A model generated the notes under the pieces. The model saw nothing but the letters and a program-made list of their open reading frames with translations, did no database searches and was not told where the DNA came from. Below are positions 41,196 through 50,278 of a stretch of 64,000 nt of DNA, piece after piece. Source of the stretch: a virus. Position numbers and translations under genes: made by a program. Position 1 is the stretch's first letter, and every line of letters starts with the position of its first letter. Where the stretch lies: positions 1 to 64,000 of IMG/VR virus record IMGVR_UViG_3300003873_000003, one strand, 5' to 3'.

Positions 41196-41205
41196 ATTTA
41201 CAGTT
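41196..41205 (-). promoter_or_regulatory. AAACTGTAAATG boundary motif
   Basis: Minus-strand ATAAACTGTAAATG downstream of the terminator and 58 bases before the ArcS-like start; probable promoter element for the modification operon. Confidence 0.5.
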
Positions 41206-41223
41206 TATACGTTGAAAAAAATT

Positions 41224-41267
41224 AACAAAAAAAAGCCGCCCTACCCTCACTTGGGTAAGACGGCTTT
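41224..41267 (-). terminator. Rho-independent terminator after 41284-41715
   Basis: Fifteen-base minus-strand stem with G-U pairs, followed by eight or more T residues. It separates the SNF2 operon from the modification operon. Confidence 0.9.
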
Positions 41268-41283
41268 CTAAGAGGTAAGCTAC

Positions 41284-41715
41284 TTAGCGAAGCTTACGGG
41301 ACTTCGGTTGCTTAGAAGCGTGACCTTGCTTCTTAGGTGCATCGGGTGCATCAGGTGCATCGGGTGCATCAGGTGCATCGGGTACATCAGAATTTACCCC
41401 TTCTTGACCGTCAACACCAGTATCCTGTGTTGAACCCTCGGTAGTAGACTCGGATTGGGCTTCCTTCCGAGACTTAACCAACGCAGTCAAAGCGTCCAAC
41501 GCATCTTGAGTAAGATGTGCAACACGAGGTAAGACAAACCGAATAGATGCAGCTAAGTAAGAATCCTGCGATACCTTACCCCACACGCCATCTAACTTGC
41601 CTAATGGGTACTCACCCAAGCTCTTGAGAGCCTTCTGACCTTCAAGGAACATGGTGTTTACTTCATGTTCCGAATTGCCTTCGTTATCAATAATACCTTT
41701 TCCTTCTTCACTCAT
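41284..41715 (-). CDS. Protein with DAP tripeptide/tetranucleotide-type repeat tail
   Basis: A 143-residue protein. Residues 30-85 are folded and helical (DSYLAASIRFVLPRVAHL). A low-complexity tail follows with five to six (PDA) repeats and a basic end (KQPKSRKLR). The start follows AAAGGAGG. It is the last gene before the terminator, after the giant ATPase. Function unknown. Confidence 0.6.
   Translation of the reverse strand: MSEEGKGIIDNEGNSEHEVNTMFLEGQKALKSLGEYPLGKLDGVWGKVSQDSYLAASIRFVLPRVAHLTQDALDALTALVKSRKEAQSESTTEGSTQDTGVDGQEGVNSDVPDAPDAPDAPDAPDAPKKQGHASKQPKSRKLR
41335..41385 (-). repeat. Short tandem repeat encoding Pro-Asp-Ala
   Basis: About five copies of a 9-base unit in alternating TGATGCACC and CGATGCACC forms; a slippage-prone tract within the gene at 41284. 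Confidence 0.7.
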
Positions 41716-41739
41716 AATAGCCTCCTTTTAGCTACTTCG

Positions 41740-44700
41740 TTATTTGCTACGAACATGGATTGCCCGTAGTTCGTCCAACACGCCCTCTTTGTTGATGATA
41801 CCAACGTCACGAGAGATTGACTCCAGAACCTGTTTAGCTTCCGCAGGTGTCTTCAAGAACAAGAACTTGCGTGATGGCTCTAAACGGAACTTAACGCCGT
41901 TCACATGCAATGAAGGCAAGTGAACCGCACTAGGGGCACGATTAGATACAACAATATACAGCTCACCATCTTGAACCATTGGGTATGGCAACAACGTACC
42001 TTTAGGGATAGGTTTCTTCTTCAAGTTCCAGAAGTTCACAATATCCTTCCAGTTAGACCGTGAGATGTCACTGATACGCTTGTTACGTGGCAGCATCTCC
42101 AAGAAGTCCTCAAGCTTGTCCATGCGAGATTGAGGTATGTTGAACGTGATACCTTTACGCTTGCCATTGGATTTCTTAGACTTCTTAACTGTAGGTGCCA
42201 CAGTGCTATCAGCAGGAATACCTGCTAAGAAAGCATCCAACAATTCATCAAGCTGCTTACGCTTAGTAATGTGAGCAGCCCAATAAGCACCAACATCCTT
42301 GAAGCCATGCTTGGATAGAACGCCTGCATCAGGGTCATCACTAAGAACAGACAACACTAGATGCTCATTGAAGCTTCCTGCATACAACTCGACACCTTCG
42401 TCCTCTTCGTCAATCTCCTCCCCGAATGGTGAGGCAGAAGACTTAGCCTTGCCTTTAGCCTTAACCTTAGCTTTAGGCTTGCGAGTCTTACGTGGCTCGG
42501 CAGGCTCATCAGCAGATTCATCCTCGCCGTCAGCCCAGCTATCAATGTCCTCATCAGTAAACCCATCGGACTCGTCATCGTCTTCTTCGATTTCAAACTC
42601 GTCATCGTCTTCTTCGATTTCAAACTCGCCGTCATCGTCTTCTTCAAGTTCTTCTTCAAAGCCATCGAACATGGATTTGCCTGATACACTCAACATGTCG
42701 TCCCACAAGCTTTCGCCTTCCTCACTAACTTCATCCTCGAAGCGGAAGAATACGCTAGTAATAGGGAACGATACTTTGCGTTTGCCACCAGCAAGCATAA
42801 CTTGTAGGCGGGTCTTACCAACCTTAGTTACCATGCCAGCACCAAGCTCTGTAAGCACAGTCTCACCATACAGTGAGTTCTCATCACCTTCATGGCGTGT
42901 AAGAAACTCGCCTACAGTAACCAACCCTAGGGCTTCGGCGTTCGGCAGGCTTTCAGGTGACATGCCGGGGATAAACGGCTGGTCATCGAGTTCCTTGTAG
43001 TCCTTCGGTGCAGGAAGAGCCACCACAGGAATCATCTCGGGGAACTCTTTGCGTTTAGCTTCAAACTCCCTATCCTCAAACTCCTTGATGCCTTGGTAAC
43101 CATCGAGGTACTTAGCTAAGGATTCTTGAGTCCTAAATTGGTCAAAACTCTGGGTATTCATGGTGATAGTACCAAGAGACTCAAACGCATTGCTGTCATA
43201 GTAAGGGTTGTCAGCTTCCGTAAAGTTCAGGTTACTGATAGTCTTACTAATCAAGCGGGCTGTCTTAGCCATCTCCATACTACCTTCGATAACGAGCCAG
43301 TCAAAGTAGATAACCTTGCCTGCATCGAAGTTATTAACATCAGGGCGGAAGATACGAGACAATGCTTGGTCGTGGTCTCCTGGAGCCCATACAGACTGCA
43401 CACGAATCAACCGAGTACAGAACTGGAAGTTGAAGCCAGTGTTAAGGGTCTTCTCCGTTGCAAACAAAACAACCTTGTTAGGGTCAGTGTAAAAAGAAGA
43501 CAAATCAGTTTTGTGCTTACCATGGTAAAGGATAGCTTTATCGCCATGACGGGATGCTTCCATCAAGTGTTCCACAGCAGATACGTTTGTTGTGAACACA
43601 AGAATCTTACCTTTTGAAGCTTCTGGGTCTGCCAAATGAGCATCAATCAGGTCATCCACCATCTTCACTTTAGGGCTGATTAAGTCTTCGCCTTCCAACA
43701 ACTCACGACCACCATCGGAAGTGCTTGGGTCCACTACAAACTGCTCTAGGTCAGTCAATGAGTTCATCAACTTGGATTCAAGCATCTTCATAGAGGCAGC
43801 ATCTTTCTTGCGGAGTAACGCCTTGTAAGCGGGGTCAGATTTAACCTTCTCCAACGCTTCTTGCAACATCAAGTCATGCGTTGTTTGTTGGTTAGGGCTG
43901 AACTTACCAAAGTGCATCTTCTCAACCAACGTAGGTAACATAAACGCCCAGTCACTACGTTTCGCACTCAAAGAGGCAGCGTATGGTGCTAAGGTATCCT
44001 GAATAGCTTTAGCCGACTGAGGGGTCAACGCACCATTCTCATTCATAAACTTAGCTTTGAAGTTATTGACGTTATAGAAGATAGAGCCGTCAATAAGGTT
44101 CCCAAGACCTACCAAGTCAGCAACAGTGTTAGACACCAAAGTACCTGATGCGAACCGCTTGTACTTAGCCCCCATGATAATACGGTTAGCCGCAATACTA
44201 CGTTGGCTAGTAGGGTTCTTCAAGTTGTGGCTTTCATCCATAACAACTAAATCACACCCCAACTCTGCTATCTTGATAGCATTCAAGTAAAGGTCAACAT
44301 GCTCACCGCCGAACGCAACGGAGGACTTGTTAGACATACTCAAGAAGTTGTACGACACAAGGAAGATAGTGTTACGAGGTGCAGCCTTCGCCATCTCGAA
44401 TAGGTCACGACCTTCACGCTCCCAAAGGTTCACTGTATCAGAGTGGAAAGGGAAGAAGTTGATATTACCATGTGTGAATTTGCGAATCTCGCCTGCCCAT
44501 TGCGACAATAACTGCCCTGGAGCTAACAAGATAGGACGTTTCACACGACCTTCACTCATCATAGTCAAGATGTCCAAAATAGACATACATGTTTTACCAC
44601 CCCCAGGCTGTACAGACATCATAGCCGCAGGTGAGATACCGTCATCGTCAAGCTTGTGCAAAATCTTGGCTTGGTGAGGGAACACTTTAGTCCCAGGAGC

Positions 44701-46572
44701 CACACCAGCGATTTCCAAAGGTACTTTAGCTTCCTCTGCACTAACTACAGCCTTGTTCTTCTTACACAATTCAGCGTAGTCAGATTTCAGCTTGTTGATA
44801 GAATCAATATCGCCATATTTACGAATCCACACAAAGAAAGGATGGTTACGCAAAGCAGTGGTGTACGTGTGGGTCTTAGACAACACAGCAACATCATCGA
44901 AGGGATGACGAAGATACTCGACCACAGTAGCGCAAACAGCACGCTGAACGAAAGCATCGGGCAAGTATGTATCAGGGTCTAGTTCATCTGTAGAGAACAA
45001 GTCCTTAGAAGCCAGTGGAAGACGACCGTTACTATCAACAGAAAGGAAGTCAGCACCAGTTAAGGTATCACGTGGACCACGACCTGCATATTGGCTCAAG
45101 AATAAATCAGCAGCTTTAGCTAAGCGAGCAGCATCCTTCCCACCATACTTCAACTTGCCTACATCTTCCATTGCTTTCGCAAACATGGTTTCCCACAAGT
45201 CATGCAGTTCAGGGGTTGCGCCCATATAACCAAGAATAAGCAAATACGTGTCTAGGTTCTTAGACAACAAGTAACGGATAACGTAGGCATGAGGCGGCTT
45301 AACACACCCACGAAGGTTAGTGGTGACAGGAGTCAAACTCGAATGGTCTATAGTCAAGTAAAGCTCTGATACCCAATCCTCATAAATAGGTAATGCTTTA
45401 ACTGCACCCAAGATAGCCCGATACTTATCCTTATGTTCTGAATCAACATCGGAAACACCATAGATAACTTTACCCGTCTCGGGGTTATACAAGCTATCCA
45501 TCAGGTCGTAGTATGCAGCAACAGCACCTTTACTCACAGGTGGTAAGTACATGCACTGACCCGAACTCAAGATAACGATGCGCTCGTCCTCATCGTAACG
45601 ACCTTTCAGGTGAGGTGAGTTTGGAACACTAGACTCCAAGTTCTCCAATGTAACGTTGCGAGCCATAGGCTTAGGCTTATCACGTTGCTTTCCGCTAGGG
45701 ATAAAGCGGCTTGCCCACTCGTAAGCAGGTGCAATGCGGAAGTTGTCCTCGGTAGTACCCGTACCCCATTCAAGTAATGCCTTTGGTACATTGATTGTCA
45801 TGTGTCCCCTGACAGTACCTTCAATAACATAGGCTTGTCTTCCAGTGCGCAGAAACACGGAAGTAGAGTTCTTCTCAATGCTATACTCGGAGTTACCATC
45901 CTCGTCTTCTTCCAAAGCAACCTTAGAATCAAGTTCCATGGTCAGCTTGATTGTTGGAGACAGTAGCTCCATCATAGACTCGGCAGCAGCACCTCGGAAG
46001 CTGTTAGGCGCACCGACAGTATCACCGATGTCATCATCGCTATCAAGTGTAGGAAGCAATACGGACTCTTCTGATAACGCATCCATCCAAGCGTCAATAG
46101 GCAACTCGATAGAAGCAGTACCGCCTTGCTTGACGGCAGAACGCCATAAGTCAGCCAGTTCTTCGACAGCAGGTGCAGGAGCATCAGCGATGCGAGCCAC
46201 ACGGATGAAACCTAGACTGTAGGTAATATCATACGATGTGCCATCGTCATTCTCCAACATGACAATGCGTTCTTTCTTAGAAGCCTCCATGACACGACTT
46301 AGAATACTACCGTCATTGACGCTAGGAAACAAAGAGTCATTCTTAATCAAGAACTTAGAGTCCCGTTGCAAGTCCTTCATAGGGCGAGGGTCTTGCAGGT
46401 GTTGGTAGGCACACACGGCAGTGCGTTTTGCACTGTAATAAAACGGCTCGAAGTTGGATGCCAAGGTCTCACCTAGGCTATCAACGCCAAGGGCATATCT
46501 GCTATTTCGGGATTTCTTTGCGGACGTTACAGGTGTAACATCACGATGGGAGCTTTGGCTTCCACTAAACAT
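41740..46572 (-). CDS. Giant SNF2-family DNA translocase/helicase
   Basis: The start at 46572 follows GAAGGAGG. A 1610-residue protein. The SNF2 motor lies around residues 600-1100: VFPHQAKILHKL, Walker A QPGGGKT, PILLAPGQLLSQW, the DESH box (VVMDESHNLKN), and later KILVFTTNVSAVEHLM, LNTGFNFQ and DQALSRIFRPD. About 600 unknown residues precede it. After it comes an Asp/Glu-rich linker with EIEEDDDEF repeats and a Lys-rich stretch, then a 180-residue end domain. Possible roles are remodelling of DNA-bound proteins, or anti-restriction if injected. The size is like very large phage enzymes such as DarB, but no methylase motif is seen. Confidence 0.85.
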   Translation of the reverse strand: MFSGSQSSHRDVTPVTSAKKSRNSRYALGVDSLGETLASNFEPFYYSAKRTAVCAYQHLQDPRPMKDLQRDSKFLIKNDSLFPSVNDGSILSRVMEASKKERIVMLENDDGTSYDITYSLGFIRVARIADAPAPAVEELADLWRSAVKQGGTASIELPIDAWMDALSEESVLLPTLDSDDDIGDTVGAPNSFRGAAAESMMELLSPTIKLTMELDSKVALEEDEDGNSEYSIEKNSTSVFLRTGRQAYVIEGTVRGHMTINVPKALLEWGTGTTEDNFRIAPAYEWASRFIPSGKQRDKPKPMARNVTLENLESSVPNSPHLKGRYDEDERIVILSSGQCMYLPPVSKGAVAAYYDLMDSLYNPETGKVIYGVSDVDSEHKDKYRAILGAVKALPIYEDWVSELYLTIDHSSLTPVTTNLRGCVKPPHAYVIRYLLSKNLDTYLLILGYMGATPELHDLWETMFAKAMEDVGKLKYGGKDAARLAKAADLFLSQYAGRGPRDTLTGADFLSVDSNGRLPLASKDLFSTDELDPDTYLPDAFVQRAVCATVVEYLRHPFDDVAVLSKTHTYTTALRNHPFFVWIRKYGDIDSINKLKSDYAELCKKNKAVVSAEEAKVPLEIAGVAPGTKVFPHQAKILHKLDDDGISPAAMMSVQPGGGKTCMSILDILTMMSEGRVKRPILLAPGQLLSQWAGEIRKFTHGNINFFPFHSDTVNLWEREGRDLFEMAKAAPRNTIFLVSYNFLSMSNKSSVAFGGEHVDLYLNAIKIAELGCDLVVMDESHNLKNPTSQRSIAANRIIMGAKYKRFASGTLVSNTVADLVGLGNLIDGSIFYNVNNFKAKFMNENGALTPQSAKAIQDTLAPYAASLSAKRSDWAFMLPTLVEKMHFGKFSPNQQTTHDLMLQEALEKVKSDPAYKALLRKKDAASMKMLESKLMNSLTDLEQFVVDPSTSDGGRELLEGEDLISPKVKMVDDLIDAHLADPEASKGKILVFTTNVSAVEHLMEASRHGDKAILYHGKHKTDLSSFYTDPNKVVLFATEKTLNTGFNFQFCTRLIRVQSVWAPGDHDQALSRIFRPDVNNFDAGKVIYFDWLVIEGSMEMAKTARLISKTISNLNFTEADNPYYDSNAFESLGTITMNTQSFDQFRTQESLAKYLDGYQGIKEFEDREFEAKRKEFPEMIPVVALPAPKDYKELDDQPFIPGMSPESLPNAEALGLVTVGEFLTRHEGDENSLYGETVLTELGAGMVTKVGKTRLQVMLAGGKRKVSFPITSVFFRFEDEVSEEGESLWDDMLSVSGKSMFDGFEEELEEDDDGEFEIEEDDDEFEIEEDDDESDGFTDEDIDSWADGEDESADEPAEPRKTRKPKAKVKAKGKAKSSASPFGEEIDEEDEGVELYAGSFNEHLVLSVLSDDPDAGVLSKHGFKDVGAYWAAHITKRKQLDELLDAFLAGIPADSTVAPTVKKSKKSNGKRKGITFNIPQSRMDKLEDFLEMLPRNKRISDISRSNWKDIVNFWNLKKKPIPKGTLLPYPMVQDGELYIVVSNRAPSAVHLPSLHVNGVKFRLEPSRKFLFLKTPAEAKQVLESISRDVGIINKEGVLDELRAIHVRSK

Positions 46573-46945
46573 TATCACTTCCTCCTTCGTATAAAGAGAA
46601 CTCATAAGCACCCTGCGAAACACTGTCCCACAAAGGGCTATTAGGGGTGTACTCGCCTAACTCGGATAGTAGGGTATCTGCAAGCTCTTTGGCGGCATCT
46701 TCGCCAAAGAGTAACGCAGCTCTATCAAAATAGGCACTATCATAGAAGCTGTAATCACCGATAGACGACAACATCTCGTCCCGCATAGCTTCTAACGCAG
46801 GCGCAAGGGCATCGAGCTTACGCTGGGCAACTAAACCAGCTCGCTTACTACGAGCTAAATCCAACGTAAGCCTATCCAGTTCGGCTACGAGTTCTTCTTT
46901 CGTACTATCATGGGTATAAGCCATAACAGGTATGTATGCTTTCAT
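46565..46945 (-). CDS. Unknown helical protein of 126 residues
   Basis: The start at 46945 follows AAAGGAGAG. The first 60 residues are helical (ELVAELDRLTLDLARSKRAGL) and the end is acidic. The stop overlaps the start of the SNF2 gene by 8 bases, so the two are cotranslated; it could be a partner or chaperone of that ATPase. Confidence 0.6.
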   Translation of the reverse strand: MKAYIPVMAYTHDSTKEELVAELDRLTLDLARSKRAGLVAQRKLDALAPALEAMRDEMLSSIGDYSFYDSAYFDRAALLFGEDAAKELADTLLSELGEYTPNSPLWDSVSQGAYEFSLYEGGSDNV

Positions 46946-46978
46946 ATAATACTCTCCTTTACTGCGCACCAAAATAAA

Positions 46979-47611
46979 TTAAGGCAACAGTCTTTCTTTT
47001 ATCTCATCCTGCATGGCTTTCACTGACGTGTTTACCATACCAGCATGTCTCTCAATCATATTGTTTATGAGGGCTTTAATCTCCTTCCGATGCTTCGGTG
47101 GAACGATAGCCTTCAAGTCATCTTGTAAGTTGCAGGACTCTTCAAGAAGATTCTGCATCTGCTTTGTAGCGTTAGGCATGATGATGTCTTTGGTAATAAC
47201 TTCGGCTTGGGCTTCTAAGTCTGCTACAGCTCGTATTTCAGAAGCCAAATCCCTCGCCGTGCCAGTCAAAGCTATGAATAGGTAACCCATCGTAGTGTTC
47301 GTTGGGTCGTCATCAATCTCGGCTTTGGTCTTAGGTATTAAGTCAAGAACATCGTCAAGGATAACCGAGTACATACTAACACAGGTATCTGACTTCTCCT
47401 GACCCCCAAGGGACTTACGAAGCTTTTTATACTCACGCTCTGCGGCTTCTAGCTTCGCCGCAACACGCTTCTGCCGCTTCTCACGAGCAGACTCTTTTGC
47501 TGCTTCCGCATCAGAACCCCCACGATTACCATCACGACCTCCGCCTACATCACGCAAGCTACGAACCTTGGTCGGGGCTCGGTCTCTCTTTGAACTAACA
47601 GGTGCTGCCAT
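46979..47611 (-). CDS. Basic and helical 210-residue protein
   Basis: I chose the ATG at 47611 because AGAGGAGG lies just upstream; an earlier in-frame start would run into the terminator. The first 70 residues are basic with glycines and a coiled coil (KRQKRVAAKLEAAEREYKKL). The rest is helical. No family recognised; it might bind nucleic acid or be structural. Confidence 0.6.
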   Translation of the reverse strand: MAAPVSSKRDRAPTKVRSLRDVGGGRDGNRGGSDAEAAKESAREKRQKRVAAKLEAAEREYKKLRKSLGGQEKSDTCVSMYSVILDDVLDLIPKTKAEIDDDPTNTTMGYLFIALTGTARDLASEIRAVADLEAQAEVITKDIIMPNATKQMQNLLEESCNLQDDLKAIVPPKHRKEIKALINNMIERHAGMVNTSVKAMQDEIKERLLP

Positions 47612-47667
47612 TACTATACACCTCCTCTTGTATTGAACTCTTACGAAAGAATTAGAGTCCATAACCT

Positions 47668-47710
47668 AGAAAAGCAACCACACGCAATAGTCGCTTGTGG
47701 TTGCTTTTCT
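47668..47710 (-). terminator. Rho-independent terminator after 47713-48327
   Basis: Fourteen-base stem (AGAAAAGCAACCAC and complement) with TTTTCT in its lower strand; just after the kinase-like gene. Confidence 0.85.
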
Positions 47711-47712
47711 GA

Positions 47713-48327
47713 TTAAAGTATGTTCGTTGAACCCAAAAAAGAGTCCACGTTTTTGACCAACGTAGCCATAGTAGCAACCGAAGTAGAGTCAGGGTCTCCT
47801 ATCGGGTTGGTTACCTGCCAATCAGACAAACTACGAAGCTCCTGCTGCTCGGCATCTAGTGCTATGCCTACAGATGCGGCGGAAGGTAGAAACGGTGCGT
47901 CAACATGCAAGTGATAGATGCGGTTACCTGATGCAGTAATGCGACCGTAGTCACTAACCGTCCTAAGCCCAGACAGCGCAACGATAACACTCTTAGAGGC
48001 TGCAACGTCCTCAAGTGATTTCTCCAAAACACACTTGTTGTACAGAAAACGGGAACGAAAGTACACCTCAATCTCGTGGTACAAGGCGGTTGCCGATAGC
48101 TGCTTTCCATTAAAGTCACCAACTACAGTAGAAGAACAAGACTGATGCAGGGACTCCAATTCAGCAATTGGTTTGTTTGAAATAGCTGATGCCAACTCTT
48201 TCATCACACGGTAAATCTCGACATGTGCCACAGGGAAGAAGGGCGACCGCAGCTTAGAGCTAATGAGGTTACCTACAGTCGATTTGCCCGAACAAGCGTT
48301 CCCCGAGATTAAGACTATCGTAGTCAT
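47713..48327 (-). CDS. P-loop nucleotide-kinase-like protein
   Basis: A 204-residue P-loop protein with VLISGNACSGKSTVGNLIS at the N-terminus (Walker A GNACSGKS), a later VIVALSGLRTVSDYGRI and YHLHVDAP, matching the order of deoxynucleotide kinases such as T4 gp1 (lid and core segments). It may phosphorylate deoxynucleotides, perhaps unusual ones. The exact substrate is not visible. ATGA-coupled to the gene upstream. Confidence 0.7.
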   Translation of the reverse strand: MTTIVLISGNACSGKSTVGNLISSKLRSPFFPVAHVEIYRVMKELASAISNKPIAELESLHQSCSSTVVGDFNGKQLSATALYHEIEVYFRSRFLYNKCVLEKSLEDVAASKSVIVALSGLRTVSDYGRITASGNRIYHLHVDAPFLPSAASVGIALDAEQQELRSLSDWQVTNPIGDPDSTSVATMATLVKNVDSFLGSTNIL

Positions 48328-48638
48328 TGTAGCGTGCCAAACACAGAATCTTTGGGATGGTAAGGCGCAGTCAACTTCACATACTTACCCATCAAATGAT
48401 AGTCTTGGAAAGTAATAAGTCCCGACTTCCAAGCTGCATCTCTATGAGAGGCACGCACTTCCCAAAGACCTAAAGGGCAAGATACAACAGTGTACCCTTG
48501 GGACTCCGTTACAATGGCATGGCGAAGGAAGTCTGCCAGTATAGACAGGCTTATACTACGCCGCTCTTTCAACAGCGCATTGCGAATATCATAATCATCA
48601 TCGGTTTGAGGGGAGTCACAGAACATACGACACCACAT
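48324..48638 (-). CDS. Unknown 104-residue protein
   Basis: Start choice between the ATG at 48638 and one four codons later; neither has a clear ribosome binding site, and the gene overlaps the end of the small membrane-protein gene, so translation is probably coupled. The product has helical and beta segments (YTVVSCPLGLWEVRASHRD). Function unknown. Confidence 0.5.
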   Translation of the reverse strand: MWCRMFCDSPQTDDDYDIRNALLKERRSISLSILADFLRHAIVTESQGYTVVSCPLGLWEVRASHRDAAWKSGLITFQDYHLMGKYVKLTAPYHPKDSVFGTLQ

Positions 48639-48756
48639 AGTTGCACAGAAAGTAGTACCCTAAACAAACGGTTGCTGTAACCGCTATAGACCCCAAGTTG
48701 ATAGCAGGCTTTCTTGAAAGTGCAGTAAAACACAACTCATATCCAGTAATCTTCAT
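48616..48756 (-). CDS. Small single-span membrane protein
   Basis: A 46-residue protein. GGGGAGG lies 8 bases before its ATG. Residues 22-45 form one hydrophobic span (GSIAVTATVCLGYYFLCNYV); the N-terminus is short and polar. Too small for most automated calls, but the strong ribosome binding site and coupling to the next gene support it. Function unknown. Confidence 0.6.
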   Translation of the reverse strand: MKITGYELCFTALSRKPAINLGSIAVTATVCLGYYFLCNYVVSYVL

Positions 48757-48817
48757 ATAAGATACCTCCCCAGTTTCGTATAGCACCTATTGACTATACA
48801 GAGTTTTTCTAAAAGTT

Positions 48818-48827
48818 ATTTACACTT
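48818..48827 (-). promoter_or_regulatory. AAGTGTAAAT boundary motif
   Basis: Minus-strand AAAGTGTAAATAAC; the TAA is also the stop codon of the gene at 48820. TATAGT lies about 20 bases later. Confidence 0.45.
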
Positions 48828-49206
48828 TGTTGCAGATATTGCACGCAGCTTTAACAATCGCCACCTTGTAGTCGTTTGACCTAGAGGCTACACCCCCGTC
48901 ATGTTTTCCTGCTAAGTAAAAGCGACTATCAGCAGGGTCAACCTTAACCCAAAGGTTAAAGGCGAGCATGACGTGCATAGAGTCATAGTCAGAGCGAAGT
49001 GGGTTAAACTGCCGAGTACCTTGAATAAGTACAGCAAGGTCGCCTGTAGCTTTTGCATGGTCGGAAGATGAAGCCCGTCTGTGCAAATGAGGTGTAGATA
49101 AAGTACCCACACTGACAGACTCATCAGGATAGGTGATAGATGCCAGCTTCACCAGTAGTTCGAGCGAGTGTACACATACATCATCGCACGCTTTTTTCGT
49201 AGTCAT
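48820..49206 (-). CDS. Unknown 128-residue protein
   Basis: The start at 49206 follows TTGGAGAAACG. Mixed alpha/beta composition with two cysteines near each end (CDDVCVHS and ACNICNKV). No family recognised. It starts downstream of the terminator at 49224. Confidence 0.55.
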   Translation of the reverse strand: MTTKKACDDVCVHSLELLVKLASITYPDESVSVGTLSTPHLHRRASSSDHAKATGDLAVLIQGTRQFNPLRSDYDSMHVMLAFNLWVKVDPADSRFYLAGKHDGGVASRSNDYKVAIVKAACNICNKV

Positions 49207-49223
49207 GTTACGTTTCTCCAATA

Positions 49224-49262
49224 AAAAATGCAGCCGTGTTTGGTTTAGGAACACGGCTGCAT
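49224..49262 (-). terminator. Rho-independent terminator after 49281-49583
   Basis: Thirteen-base stem (ATGCAGCCGTGTT and complement) followed by TTTTTTAT on the minus strand. Confidence 0.88.
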
Positions 49263-49280
49263 CAAATTAACCAACAAAGT

Positions 49281-49583
49281 TTAATGTCGGATGATAGGGC
49301 TGCTAAAATCAGGTCGTACAACCTTACTGAATTGGGCATCATACAGGTCAACAATGTTAGTATCTGTAACAGGCTCAATAAACAGGACTTTATCACGACC
49401 AACTGTAATACTTTCCAACATAGGCATGTAAGGAGCGAACCCCAGTTGGTCACGCACTGGAACCATCTGCAAACTGTTCTTCAAAATAACGGACGATGAC
49501 GTTTCCGTTACAGTAGAAAGAACCTTCTCACCACTTATGAATGCTACGACACGTAGCCCTGCGCTGTCTTCTTCTCTTAACAT
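49281..49583 (-). CDS. Small beta-rich phage protein, LSM-like
   Basis: The start at 49583 follows AAAGGAGAA. The 100-residue product has the order strand, SGEKVLSTVTE, SVILKNSLQMVPV, LGFAPYMPMLES, VLFIEPVTDTNIVDLYDAQF. This is the pattern of a small conserved phage family with an Sm/Hfq-like beta barrel and a short helix at the end. Role unknown; RNA binding is possible. Confidence 0.6.
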   Translation of the reverse strand: MLREEDSAGLRVVAFISGEKVLSTVTETSSSVILKNSLQMVPVRDQLGFAPYMPMLESITVGRDKVLFIEPVTDTNIVDLYDAQFSKVVRPDFSSPIIRH

Positions 49584-49587
49584 ATTG

Positions 49588-50139
49588 CTATTCTCCTTTA
49601 GGGGATTTACTACCGATAGTAGCAAGCTTCTCTTCTAACCATTTGGACAATACAACCTTCCCATCGGCTGTGATAGTCTTCTTGTGGCTATTCTGTTTCC
49701 ACTCTTCTGTAGAGCGGATGTTCTTTTTGTTGTCAAAACACCACTTAGCAAGTAAAAGCGCACCTCTCACTCCCCACACGACACAAGAAAAACTTGCGGT
49801 GTACTGCTCATCACCATCCCACCAAGAGGTAACATAACGGTCGGAGTTCTTAGCATCCTGTGGTCGGAATGCTACACCTCGAAGACCAGTGTGGTTTGCC
49901 TTCGTAGGTAGCCCCTTAGACTTCAAGGAGACGGGTTTCCATCCTTCATCTTTGATACGTTGTAACTCTGCATCTCGGAATGCAATAGCCTCATCTAGGG
50001 TACGAAACGAGCCATGCACCAAAGGTTTCCGATACTGATATTTAAGTCGCACAATATAGGCACAGTCCGATGCTGTGATGTAACGTGTATTTGGAGGGAT
50101 TGGAAGAAGGGGTTTTGGGGTCGCACGCTTTGCTTCCAC
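49588..50139 (-). CDS. AP2-like DNA-binding protein
   Basis: GTG start at 50139 overlapping the upstream stop (TAGTG). The 183-residue product has two AP2-like modules: YIVRLKYQYRKPLVHGSF with DEAIAFRDAEL, and GLRGVAFRP...RYVTSWWDGDEQYTASF with WGVRGALLLAKWC. Such domains read DNA with a three-stranded sheet and usually accompany HNH homing endonucleases; I do not see an HNH motif here. It may be a regulator or a homing remnant. Confidence 0.68.
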   Translation of the reverse strand: MEAKRATPKPLLPIPPNTRYITASDCAYIVRLKYQYRKPLVHGSFRTLDEAIAFRDAELQRIKDEGWKPVSLKSKGLPTKANHTGLRGVAFRPQDAKNSDRYVTSWWDGDEQYTASFSCVVWGVRGALLLAKWCFDNKKNIRSTEEWKQNSHKKTITADGKVVLSKWLEEKLATIGSKSPKGE

Positions 50140-50231
50140 TAAAGTGTGCCTCGAAAACGCTCTTGAAAGTCAAGCCCTTCATCTTTTCTTGAACGTGGTT
50201 TTGCTTGTACCGTAATGGTTTCATTCGTCAT
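50139..50231 (-). CDS. Leader peptide-size gene coupled to the AP2-like gene
   Basis: A 30-residue frame with AAAAGGATTG before its ATG at 50231, ending in TAGTG, where the next GTG start overlaps. It may exist mainly to couple translation of the AP2-like gene. Its sequence (TITVQAKPRSRKDEGLDF) is polar and basic. Confidence 0.45.
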   Translation of the reverse strand: MTNETITVQAKPRSRKDEGLDFQERFRGTL

Positions 50232-50278
50232 GGGGACAATCCTTTTGTAATCATCTGATTTAGCGAGTGCGTGCAGCT

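Noticed and set aside
42299-43000. Long plus-strand Ser-rich frame opposite the SNF2 gene
   Set aside because: Antisense to acidic repeats; no start signal, and the minus-strand frame has clear domain evidence.
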